From Holosporaceae bacterium (GTDB taxonomy: Bacteria > Pseudomonadota > Alphaproteobacteria > UBA3830): a DNA stretch of 5,506 bases. The DNA lies in the NCBI GenBank assembly GCA_031262635.1, contig JAISHN010000084.1, positions 1 through 5,506 of the forward strand, written 5' to 3'. A program made the position numbers and the translations under genes. The notes under the pieces were generated by a model. It ran no database searches. It was not told the origin of the DNA and saw nothing but the letters and a program-made list of their open reading frames with translations. This document shows, one piece after another, positions 1 through 5,506 of this stretch (positions are counted from its first letter, which is position 1; every line of letters begins with the position of its first letter).

Positions 1-99
1 ATTGTTTTTCGTAACATTATTAATTCCAGAAAAATACCTATTTATCAGATCGTTCATGCCCACATAGCCTCATATGATATATCCATATAACCATAGCAT

Positions 100-128
100 C
101 TTTTACGGGGTGGAGGAAGCCGTAAGGG
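100..128. repeat. Inverted repeat / potential RNA hairpin in the non-coding leader
   Basis: TTACGG (103-108) is followed after 11 nt by its reverse complement CCGTAA (120-125). Two G-T pairs and one C-G pair could extend the stem outward to 100/128. The loop (109-119) is purine-rich. No T-run follows; the downstream sequence is a G-rich purine tract (126-138), so this does not look like an intrinsic terminator. It may belong to the same intergenic repeat unit as the adjacent 149-180 element. A 6-bp perfect core can arise by chance, so confidence is low. Confidence 0.3.
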
Positions 129-148
129 GAGAGGGGGAATGTCGTTGC

Positions 149-180
149 CGCTTCGTCATCCTGAGCGAAGCGAAGAATCC
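149..180. repeat. Dispersed intergenic repeat of the GTCATCCTGAGCGAAG type
   Basis: Positions 155-180 carry the GTCATCCTGAGCGAAG core followed by CGAAGAATCC. I recognise this as a short intergenic repeat found in many copies in genomes of several bacterial phyla, where it is often mis-translated as peptides such as HPERSEGS. Here it forms a perfect 7-bp hairpin: CGCTTCG (149-155) pairs with CGAAGCG (166-172) around a 10-nt loop. Only one copy lies in this window, so its repetitive nature rests on recall rather than on a second copy seen here. It sits about 100 nt upstream of ettA, inside non-coding DNA. Confidence 0.6.
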
Positions 181-265
181 AAACTCTTTTGACGACAAAC
201 TATAACGCTCCAGGCGATTTTTTCGTTGAATTATTTCTCAAACATGATTAGAAACGATAGATTAA

Positions 266-270
266 AAGGA
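266..270 (+). promoter_or_regulatory. Ribosome binding site deciding the ettA start
   Basis: AAGGA lies 9 nt upstream of ATG 280, a workable Shine-Dalgarno spacing. The longer in-frame option, TTG at 226, has no comparable site. It would add 18 residues (MNYFSN...) that are not part of the EttA family. This supports 280 as the true start. Confidence 0.6.
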
Positions 271-279
271 AAGCGACTA

Positions 280-1959
280 ATGGCCTCTTATCAGTATATT
301 TACGTCATGAAAGGATTATCGAAGGTTTATCCTGGAGGAAAGCAGATTCTCAAGGATACTTGGCTTTCGTTTTATCCCGACGCGAAAATCGGAATTATCG
401 GACGAAACGGCGCTGGAAAATCCACGCTGATGAAAATAATGGCCGGCATAGATCAAGAATTCAACGGCGAGGCGTGGCTGGCGAAGGGGGCGACCGTCGG
501 GTATCTGCCGCAGGAGCCGGAGTTAGATAATTCCGCGACGGTTTTTGAAAATATAATCGCTCCGTTAAAGGAACAACGAGCGTTATTGGACGAATTCGAC
601 GCGATATCCGCAAAATTCGCGGAAGAAATGACGGACGACGAAATGAACGCGCTGATAGCGAGACAGGCGGAAGTTCAGGAAAAAATAGACGCTCTGGGAC
701 TGTGGGACTTAAATCGAACGATCGAAATCGCGATGGACGCTCTGCGTTGTCCAGATTCCGACGCTCTCGCGGGAAATCTGTCGGGCGGCGAACGGAGACG
801 CGTCGCTCTTTGTCGGCTTCTGTTGCAAAAGCCTGATCTTTTGCTGCTCGACGAGCCGACCAACCATCTCGACGCGGAATCTATAGCGTGGTTGGAGAAA
901 CATCTGCAGGAATACAAAGGCGCGGTCGTTTTGGTTACTCACGACAGATACTTTTTGGACAACGTCGTCGGGTGGATTCTCGAACTTGACCGCGGAAACT
1001 CATATCCGTTCGAGGGCAATTATTCGGCGTGGTTGGAAGAACGCCAGAAAAGGGTCGAGCAACAGGATAAGCAGGAAATCGAGCGAAAAAGATATCTCGA
1101 CCGAGAGCTTGAGTGGATAAAACAATCGCAAAAAGCCCGTCAGGCTAAAAGCAAAGCGAGAATCTCAGCCTATAATCAAATGCTTGAGCAAGAATCGTCG
1201 AAGTCGTACAACGCTTCCGTTTTATATATTCCTTCCGGCCCTCGTTTAGGCGACATAGTAATCAAAGCCGACTCAATCTGCAAATCTTTCGGCGATCGAA
1301 TGTTGATAGAGAATTTATCGTTCGACATTCCGCCTGGAAGCATCGTCGGAGTTATTGGAGCCAACGGAGCCGGAAAATCTACGCTGTTTAAAATGATAAT
1401 CGGAAAAGAGCCGGCGGATTCCGGTTCTCTAACGATCGGCGAAACCGTAAAAATGGCTTACGTCGACCAAAGCAGAGACGCTCTTGACGGTTCTAAAACC
1501 GTTTGGGAGGAAATTTCCGATTCGTTAGACGAGTTGGAATTAGGAAAAAGAAGAATCCCAAGCCGAGCCTACGTTTCGAACTTTGGATTCAAAGGGACAG
1601 ACCAGCAGAAATATATAAACCAATTGTCCGGCGGGGAACGCAACAGAGTTCATCTGGCCAAGATTCTGAAATCCGGCGCGAACGTCATATTGCTCGACGA
1701 GCCGACTAACGATCTTGACGTAGACACGTTGCGAAGCTTAGAAGACGCTTTGCTGGATTTCGCCGGCTGCGCCATAGTCATAAGCCACGATCGATGGTTT
1801 TTGGACAGAATCTCGACGCACATTCTCGCCTTCGAAGGAAACAGCCGCGTCGAGTGGTTCCAAGGAAACTTCACCGATTACGAGGAGTACAAAATTAAAA
1901 AAGACGGCGCGTCTTCCGTGATTCCTCGGAAAATAAAATACAAAAAACTTACGAGATGA
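280..1959 (+). CDS. ettA: Energy-dependent translational throttle protein EttA (ABC-F ATPase)
   Basis: A cytosolic ABC-F protein of 559 aa; E. coli EttA is about 555 aa. In E. coli it binds the ribosomal E site and gates entry into elongation according to the ATP/ADP ratio. There are two ATP-binding domains and no membrane segment. Domain 1 has Walker A GRNGAGKS (41-48), signature LSGGE (167-171), Walker B with catalytic Glu192 (LLLLDEPTNHLD, 187-198) and switch VTHDRYFLD. The helical arm insert is around 95-150. A charged, helical inter-domain linker (about 245-320) follows. Domain 2 has Walker A GANGAGKS (360-367), LSGGE (449-453), catalytic Glu474 in LLDEPTNDLD and ISHDRWFLDRISTHIL. The NDLDVDTLRSLEDALLDFAGCA stretch and the N-terminus (YVMKGLSKVYPGGKQILKD) are EttA-like rather than Uup- or YheS-like. 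All ATPase residues are intact. ATG 280 is chosen over TTG 226 on family alignment and the ribosome binding site. The stop codon lies inside the next gene's ribosome binding site, 7 nt before its ATG. Confidence 0.95.
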   Translation: MASYQYIYVMKGLSKVYPGGKQILKDTWLSFYPDAKIGIIGRNGAGKSTLMKIMAGIDQEFNGEAWLAKGATVGYLPQEPELDNSATVFENIIAPLKEQRALLDEFDAISAKFAEEMTDDEMNALIARQAEVQEKIDALGLWDLNRTIEIAMDALRCPDSDALAGNLSGGERRRVALCRLLLQKPDLLLLDEPTNHLDAESIAWLEKHLQEYKGAVVLVTHDRYFLDNVVGWILELDRGNSYPFEGNYSAWLEERQKRVEQQDKQEIERKRYLDRELEWIKQSQKARQAKSKARISAYNQMLEQESSKSYNASVLYIPSGPRLGDIVIKADSICKSFGDRMLIENLSFDIPPGSIVGVIGANGAGKSTLFKMIIGKEPADSGSLTIGETVKMAYVDQSRDALDGSKTVWEEISDSLDELELGKRRIPSRAYVSNFGFKGTDQQKYINQLSGGERNRVHLAKILKSGANVILLDEPTNDLDVDTLRSLEDALLDFAGCAIVISHDRWFLDRISTHILAFEGNSRVEWFQGNFTDYEEYKIKKDGASSVIPRKIKYKKLTR

Positions 1960-1966
1960 GGAGATT

Positions 1967-2998
1967 ATGGAAATTAAAGACAGCGTTCTATCGATAGCCG
2001 ACAATTACGAGGCGTTTTTCGTCGACATTTACGGAGTGCTGTACGACGGCGTAGGATTGTACAATCAGACTCTCGCGACTATGGAAGAGTTAAAAGCGAT
2101 GGGCAAAAAGATCGTCCTGCTTTCCAACTTAACGCTAATAGCCGAAGAGGCGAAAATAAAATACGCCAGAATGAATATGGTTCAAGAAACGCACTACGAT
2201 GAAATCGTCACTTCCGGCGAGTTTTTACGACGCGTTATTGAAAATCGCCCGAATGAATTCACAAAGCTCATCGGAGACAAAATAGAGACCTATAAATGCT
2301 TGTTTATGGCCAACACCGCTCTTTTTGAGGAAACAGATATCAGAGAAACGGACGCCGTCGACGCCGATTTTATATATGTCGGACTTCCTAGAGCGTCTTA
2401 CGGAGCGGTCAGAATAGACGACGTTTACGATTCTTCCACCGGCAGAAAAATAGATATCGATCAAGTCGTAAACTCAGATTGGCATAACGTCCAGGACAGT
2501 CGCGGGCGTAAGGGACTGCTTGAATACGCTATCCAGCTAGAGGCTTGTTTACATATGAATAAAACGTTGTTGATTTCCAATCCAGATATTTTCTCTCGTT
2601 CGTCTCAAAAAAGCTCGGATCAGCCGGCCGCGATAATTACTCAAGGCGGAATCGGAGCTTATTACGAAAAACTCGGCGGAAAAGTCGCATACTTTGGAAA
2701 ACCGTACACGGGAATATTCCAATACGCTAGAAAGTTGATAAATTGCGACGGCGCGATTTTAATGGTCGGCGATTCGCCGTGGACGGATATCATCGGCGCG
2801 AACGACTGCGGCATAGACTCCGCGTTGACTCTCGAAACCGGCATGCCCGACGAATTTTTTAAGGAAATGAACGGTTCCATATCAATTGACGAAAAATGCC
2901 GTCTTTTGCTAGAGGAAATAACTCCTAGAATGACGAAAGTAGCGGGCGACGCGAGGCCTAAATATTTTCTTAAGCGTTTTGCAAGCAAGAGGCGATAA
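1967..2998 (+). CDS. HAD-superfamily subclass IIA hydrolase-like protein (TIGR01459-type)
   Basis: A 343-aa cytosolic protein with the HAD subclass IIA layout of sugar-phosphate and nucleotide phosphatases; its substrate is unknown. Motif I is FFVDIYGVLYDG with nucleophile Asp20. Motif II is LLSN with Ser53. The motif III Lys245 lies in FGKP. Motif IV is VGDSPWTDIIGAN with Asp269 and Asp274. The usual DxD of motif I is DxY here (Tyr22). From memory, the TIGR01459 subgroup typically has an aromatic residue there (DxWG), so this is probably a family trait rather than decay. The cap domain lies between motifs II and III (about 85-230), and NVQDSRGRKGLLEYA is the segment leading back to the core. 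The start ATG 1967 has GAGGAG at 1958-1963, overlapping the ettA stop. Its stop TAA shares one base with the next gene's ATG. Phosphatase activity is inferred from the family. The subfamily call is fairly secure. Confidence 0.85.
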   Translation: MEIKDSVLSIADNYEAFFVDIYGVLYDGVGLYNQTLATMEELKAMGKKIVLLSNLTLIAEEAKIKYARMNMVQETHYDEIVTSGEFLRRVIENRPNEFTKLIGDKIETYKCLFMANTALFEETDIRETDAVDADFIYVGLPRASYGAVRIDDVYDSSTGRKIDIDQVVNSDWHNVQDSRGRKGLLEYAIQLEACLHMNKTLLISNPDIFSRSSQKSSDQPAAIITQGGIGAYYEKLGGKVAYFGKPYTGIFQYARKLINCDGAILMVGDSPWTDIIGANDCGIDSALTLETGMPDEFFKEMNGSISIDEKCRLLLEEITPRMTKVAGDARPKYFLKRFASKRR

Positions 2999-3432
2999 TG
3001 GAAAACTCCGCGACGTTAATAAAAGCGGAAGACTTGGCCGGCTGCGATCTGATCTCGTCGCTTATCCAGGATTCTATTTTTCATCTGTCGTTTCATTCGT
3101 TTCACAAAGAACAAAAACGCTTTCGACTTATGCTAAATAGGTTTTGCTGGGAATCCGTAAAGGATTTTGAGAAAGAAGGCTGCTACTACCGCGTTCATTC
3201 GGGATTATATATACACAACGTCGACTCTATTATCGCAAACGACGACGTAAAGAAAGATAGATACTTAAATCTGCTGACATTCCACGCCTCGGAAAAGGAA
3301 ATCAACATGGTCTTTTCCGATAATAAGCATATATGTATAAAAATAAACGGCGTTTTGGTTTATTTAAAAGATCTTCACGACAGATACCCAACGACGTCGC
3401 TGCCAACGCACGAGGATAATGGTAAGGCTTAA
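2998..3432 (+). CDS. DUF2948 family protein
   Basis: A 144-aa protein that matches my memory of DUF2948, a family of unknown function found mainly in Alphaproteobacteria. Recognisable blocks are LIKAEDLAGCDLISSLIQDSIF near the N-terminus (predicted helix), FHKEQKRFRLMLNRFCWE (family form: KERRFALVLNRFRWE), LYIHNVDSII, YLNLLTFHASEKEINMVFSD and the C-terminal INGVLVYLKDLHDRYPTTSLPTHE. It has no signal peptide or membrane segment and looks cytosolic. ATG 2998 overlaps the HAD stop as TAATG, and AAGAGG (2987-2992) sits 5 nt upstream, so translation is probably coupled. In many alphaproteobacteria the family sits beside hisD and murA; here it follows a HAD gene and is followed by a restriction-modification module. 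No function should be assigned. Confidence 0.83.
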   Translation: MENSATLIKAEDLAGCDLISSLIQDSIFHLSFHSFHKEQKRFRLMLNRFCWESVKDFEKEGCYYRVHSGLYIHNVDSIIANDDVKKDRYLNLLTFHASEKEINMVFSDNKHICIKINGVLVYLKDLHDRYPTTSLPTHEDNGKA

Positions 3433-3453
3433 TGTCGCCGTTTTTTCGGGGAT

Positions 3454-3471
3454 AGCGATAAGACGATCGCT
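3454..3471. promoter_or_regulatory. Inverted repeat at the -35 box of the methyltransferase promoter (possible operator)
   Basis: AGCGAT (3454-3459) and ATCGCT (3466-3471) form a perfect 6-bp inverted repeat around a 6-nt spacer (AAGACG). The right arm ends on the first base of the -35 hexamer. A protein bound here would compete with RNA polymerase, as expected for an autorepressor site. The downstream methyltransferase carries an N-terminal HTH that could bind it. Alternatively it is a weak terminator for the ettA operon: the following TTGAATTTCTTTTACTT is T-rich but not a clean T-run. The operator role is inference. Confidence 0.38.
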
Positions 3472-3499
3472 TGAATTTCTTTTACTTACATTTTATATT
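3471..3499 (+). promoter_or_regulatory. Sigma-70-type promoter for the restriction-modification module
   Basis: The -35 is TTGAAT (3471-3476, 4 of 6 to TTGACA) and the -10 is TATATT (3494-3499, 5 of 6 to TATAAT), with an optimal 17-nt spacer. The predicted transcription start is 3506-3507, on or next to the methyltransferase ATG. The start codon lacks a Shine-Dalgarno sequence, as expected for a leaderless transcript. The 74-nt gap before the ATG contrasts with the tight spacing of the three genes upstream, which also suggests a new transcription unit. Confidence 0.55.
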
Positions 3500-3506
3500 C
3501 TCACCG

Positions 3507-5042
3507 ATGTTATCCGAACATGATATTTTATCTATTCCAGAAGCCAGTCGTTGGGCGAGCGCTTATTTATCGCGCAACGTGCTGCAATCAAATATCAATT
3601 ATCTCATTCAATATGCTAAGATAAATAAAATCTTACGCGACGGGATCGCTTGCGTTTCCGTTTTGGAACTAAAAAATTATTACGATTCCAACTCAAGAAA
3701 TAAATCTCAAAATCCGCTTTCATTCGCTAATTTGCGAGAAGCCGACACAACTAAACACGTTCATCGTTTGCATCCTTATAAAGGCAAATTCATCCCGCAA
3801 TTGGCGGAATACTTTTTAGACTCTCATACCGACGAATTAAAGAAAGAAGTCTATTTTTATAAAGGCGATTGGGTTTTGGATCCATTTTGCGGCAGCGGAA
3901 CGACGCTAGTTCAGGCGAACGAACTAGGAATAAACGCTATTGGCGTCGATATTTCAGAATTTAATTCTCTTATCGCTAGTTGTAAGACGCGAGGAATCGA
4001 TTTAGCTTATTTGTCGCGCGTCATCGATAGAATTACGGAACTACTCGCTGTTTTTGTCCAAGAAAGCGGCATATTGCAATTTGACGAAGAATTAACGGCA
4101 AAGCTTGCGGATTTCGATAGCAAATACTTTCCGACGGTTGAATATAAAGCAAGCGTTCGCGATAAAAAAATCAAAGAGCGGGAATACGCCGCTGAGAAAG
4201 AACGAGAATTTTTGAAAATTTATGAAAAACTAACAAAAAAATACAATGTAAGATTACAAAATGAAAACTCCGATACATTTATGAATAAGTGGTTTTTACC
4301 TAATATAATCGAGGAGTTGAAATTTGTCGCCGGATTGATAGAAAAAATAAATCAAACGGAAATTCGCAATATGCTAACGCTAATTTTAAGCCGAACTATG
4401 CGTTCTTGTCGCGCGACGACTCATTCCGACTTGGCGACTTTGATAGAACCGATGCGAACGACTTATTATTGTATAAAGCACTTCAAAATTTGTAAGCCTC
4501 TTTTTTCAATTTTAAAATGGTGGAAAACTTATAGTAAAGACGCTGTAGAACGCCTGGCGGCTTTCGATAAATTGCGAACTGATACAAAGCAAATCTGCCT
4601 GACCGAAGATAGCCGTTCGATTGATTTAGACTCAGTTTTGCGCGGTAAAAAAATAGACGGCGTTTTTTCTAGTCCTCCGTATGTTGGAATGATTGATTAT
4701 CACGAGCAACACGCTTACGCATACGATTTGTTTGGCTTACCGCGCAACGATGAAAGCGAGATAGGGCCTCTTTGTAAAGGTCGAGGAACGGAAGCGAAGG
4801 AATCCTATGTAATCGGCGTTTCCGACGTTTTAATAAATTGCAAAAAGTATATGAAACCGGATTACAATGTATTTTTAGTCGCTAACGATAAATATGGATT
4901 GTATCCAAAAATCGCGTCTCGCGCGGGAATGAAAATAATCGAACTATTCAATCGACCTGTAATAAACAGAACTGAGAAGGACAAAAATCCATATTCGGAA
5001 ACAATTTTTCATATGATAGATAACGGCGACGCGAATGACTGA
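3507..5042 (+). CDS. Type II DNA methyltransferase (probable N4-cytosine, GGNCC) with N-terminal HTH
   Basis: A 511-aa S-adenosylmethionine-dependent DNA amino-methyltransferase that protects the host DNA from its partner nuclease. Residues about 8-57 (LSIPEASRWASAYLSRNV...VLELKNYY) form a MerR/excisionase-like helix-turn-helix. HVHRLHPYKGKFIPQ (84-98) precedes the AdoMet-binding motif I DPFCGSGTT (125-133) and the motif II acidic residue in GVDIS (Asp148). A long, partly K/E-rich helical region (about 210-255) follows, with the presumed target recognition region before 380. Catalytic motif IV is SSPPY (388-392). The order motif I, then target region, then motif IV is alpha-like, unlike the common beta-class enzymes. 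SPPY favours N4-cytosine. The start at ATG 3507 fits the family N-terminus. TTG 3471 would add 12 odd residues and coincides with the -35 box. No Shine-Dalgarno site is visible. The gene overlaps the endonuclease by 8 nt. It is more A/T-rich than ettA, which suggests horizontal acquisition. The target site is inferred from the partner. Confidence 0.92.
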   Translation: MLSEHDILSIPEASRWASAYLSRNVLQSNINYLIQYAKINKILRDGIACVSVLELKNYYDSNSRNKSQNPLSFANLREADTTKHVHRLHPYKGKFIPQLAEYFLDSHTDELKKEVYFYKGDWVLDPFCGSGTTLVQANELGINAIGVDISEFNSLIASCKTRGIDLAYLSRVIDRITELLAVFVQESGILQFDEELTAKLADFDSKYFPTVEYKASVRDKKIKEREYAAEKEREFLKIYEKLTKKYNVRLQNENSDTFMNKWFLPNIIEELKFVAGLIEKINQTEIRNMLTLILSRTMRSCRATTHSDLATLIEPMRTTYYCIKHFKICKPLFSILKWWKTYSKDAVERLAAFDKLRTDTKQICLTEDSRSIDLDSVLRGKKIDGVFSSPPYVGMIDYHEQHAYAYDLFGLPRNDESEIGPLCKGRGTEAKESYVIGVSDVLINCKKYMKPDYNVFLVANDKYGLYPKIASRAGMKIIELFNRPVINRTEKDKNPYSETIFHMIDNGDAND

Positions 5043-5506
5043 CGAGCAAAAAACAAAAATTGAAGAAATTTTGCGAACAAGCCTACGTCGTAAACTTGAG
5101 AATTATAAGCCTGAGTCCGACGCGATGCCGTTTCATACGCGTTTGCTTGGTAAAGATAGAATGGCTTTGTTTTCTTTTATCCAGTCGTTGAACACTACTT
5201 TCGGCTCCGCTATCTTTGAACCGGTCGCGGCGGAATTAGCTCGGAGCGCCGGATTTACGGCGGAATTGCAAGTAAACGTTGGAAATGAAATAAGCGCGAA
5301 AGCCGCCAGTCTTATACAAGAAATTATGCGTTCTATTGAGACGGCGGAGAAAAGCGTAAGCAAATCCGATGAGCTTGCGGCGATTAGAAAAGTCGCGAAC
5401 GTTGGCGACGCGCAAACAATTAGAACTCGCAAAGTCGATTTAAAGGTAGTTTCTAAGGCAGGCGAAATATTTTTGTTCGACATAAAAAGCGCTAAGCCAA
5501 ATTTAA
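5035..5506 (+). CDS. Type II restriction endonuclease, TdeIII/MjaII-like (5' part, runs off the window)
   Basis: The first 157 codons of a restriction endonuclease, open to the window edge. It should cleave unmethylated DNA, and the TdeIII/MjaII family recognises GGNCC. MPFHTRLLGKDRMALFSFIQ (31-50) and SLNTTFGSAIFEPVA (51-65) match my memory of that family's N-terminal signature. GNEISAKAASLIQEI follows. Near the window end, VDLKVV (Asp135) and FDIKSAKPN (Asp149-x-Lys151) form a PD-(D/E)XK nuclease core, D-x13-D-x-K. The active site is therefore present, and the missing C-terminal part (probably 100 or more residues) lies beyond the window. ATG 5035 lies within ATGACTGA, overlapping the methyltransferase stop by 8 nt. 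No strong ribosome binding site is seen, so translation probably depends on ribosomes finishing the methyltransferase, which would delay nuclease synthesis. The family call is by recall. Confidence 0.85.
   Translation, partial: MTDEQKTKIEEILRTSLRRKLENYKPESDAMPFHTRLLGKDRMALFSFIQSLNTTFGSAIFEPVAAELARSAGFTAELQVNVGNEISAKAASLIQEIMRSIETAEKSVSKSDELAAIRKVANVGDAQTIRTRKVDLKVVSKAGEIFLFDIKSAKPNL

Larger units (their letters stand above)
1..279. other. Non-coding leader upstream of ettA
   Basis: No convincing gene lies in this stretch on either strand. A frame open from the window edge ends at TAA 88-90 (29 codons) but resembles nothing I recognise. The minus strand is broken by stops in all frames. The region holds the hairpin at 100-128, a G-rich purine tract at 126-138 and the dispersed repeat at 149-180. 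The ettA promoter should lie here, but I could not find a -35/-10 pair with acceptable spacing. TTGACG (189-194) and TATAAC (201-206) are only 6 nt apart. Confidence 0.6.

Noticed and set aside
1..90. Frame open from the left edge, ending at TAA 88-90, as the tail of an upstream gene
   Set aside because: Only 29 codons with no recognisable motif, and a run this long at A/T-rich composition is unremarkable. It cannot be distinguished from chance.
189..206. TTGACG and TATAAC as an ettA promoter
   Set aside because: The spacer is only 6 nt. Neither hexamer has a good partner at 16-18 nt.
206..223. CGC-N5-GCG followed by ATTTTTT as an intrinsic terminator
   Set aside because: The stem has only 3 bp plus one possible wobble pair, too weak to support a terminator call.
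1650..2004. Minus-strand open frames across the end of ettA and the start of the HAD gene
   Set aside because: They run opposite strongly conserved ATPase motifs and show no protein family resemblance.
3438..3449. CCG-TTTTTT-CGG after DUF2948 as a terminator
   Set aside because: The 3-bp stem has the T-run in its loop rather than after it, which is the wrong arrangement.
3471..3506. TTG 3471 as the methyltransferase start
   Set aside because: The extra residues (MNFFYLHFIFSP) do not fit the family N-terminus, there is no ribosome binding site, and the codon coincides with the -35 hexamer.
5133..5483. Minus-strand open frame of 116 codons
   Set aside because: It lies wholly opposite the endonuclease gene, whose + strand frame has clear family motifs and a nuclease active site. 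It is an antisense shadow.

Overview
The window is 5.5 kb of dense bacterial sequence with every recognisable gene on the + strand. An alphaproteobacterium of moderate-to-low GC is the best guess. The clearest lineage clue is the 144-aa protein at 2998-3432, which reads as a DUF2948 protein, a family I know almost only from Alphaproteobacteria. The HAD-IIA protein beside it belongs to a subfamily also common there. The exact lineage cannot be settled from this window.

Layout: positions 1-279 hold no convincing gene. They contain a hairpin-forming inverted repeat (100-128) and a copy of the widespread intergenic GTCATCCTGAGCGAAG repeat (about 149-180). Next comes a tight three-gene run: ettA (280-1959, ABC-F translation factor), a HAD-IIA hydrolase-like gene (1967-2998) and DUF2948 (2998-3432). 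The gaps are 7 nt and a 1-nt TAATG overlap, so these genes are probably co-transcribed. After a 74-nt gap (3433-3506) comes a second, more A/T-rich module. It has an amino-DNA methyltransferase with an N-terminal helix-turn-helix (3507-5042) and, overlapping it by 8 nt, the first 157 codons of a PD-(D/E)XK endonuclease that resembles the TdeIII/MjaII type (5035 to beyond the window end). Together these form a Type II restriction-modification system.

The parts of the restriction-modification module agree with each other. The TdeIII/MjaII family cuts GGNCC, a site with no fixed adenine, so the protecting methyl group must go on cytosine. The methyltransferase has the SPPY catalytic motif typical of N4-cytosine enzymes. 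GGNCC occurs only twice in the window. The methyltransferase has no ribosome binding site at its family-consistent ATG. Instead a TTGAAT-17-TATATT promoter places the predicted transcription start on or next to that ATG, which suggests a leaderless mRNA. A 6-bp inverted repeat touches the -35 box and could be an operator for the enzyme's own HTH domain. The endonuclease would be translated later, from the overlapping downstream frame.
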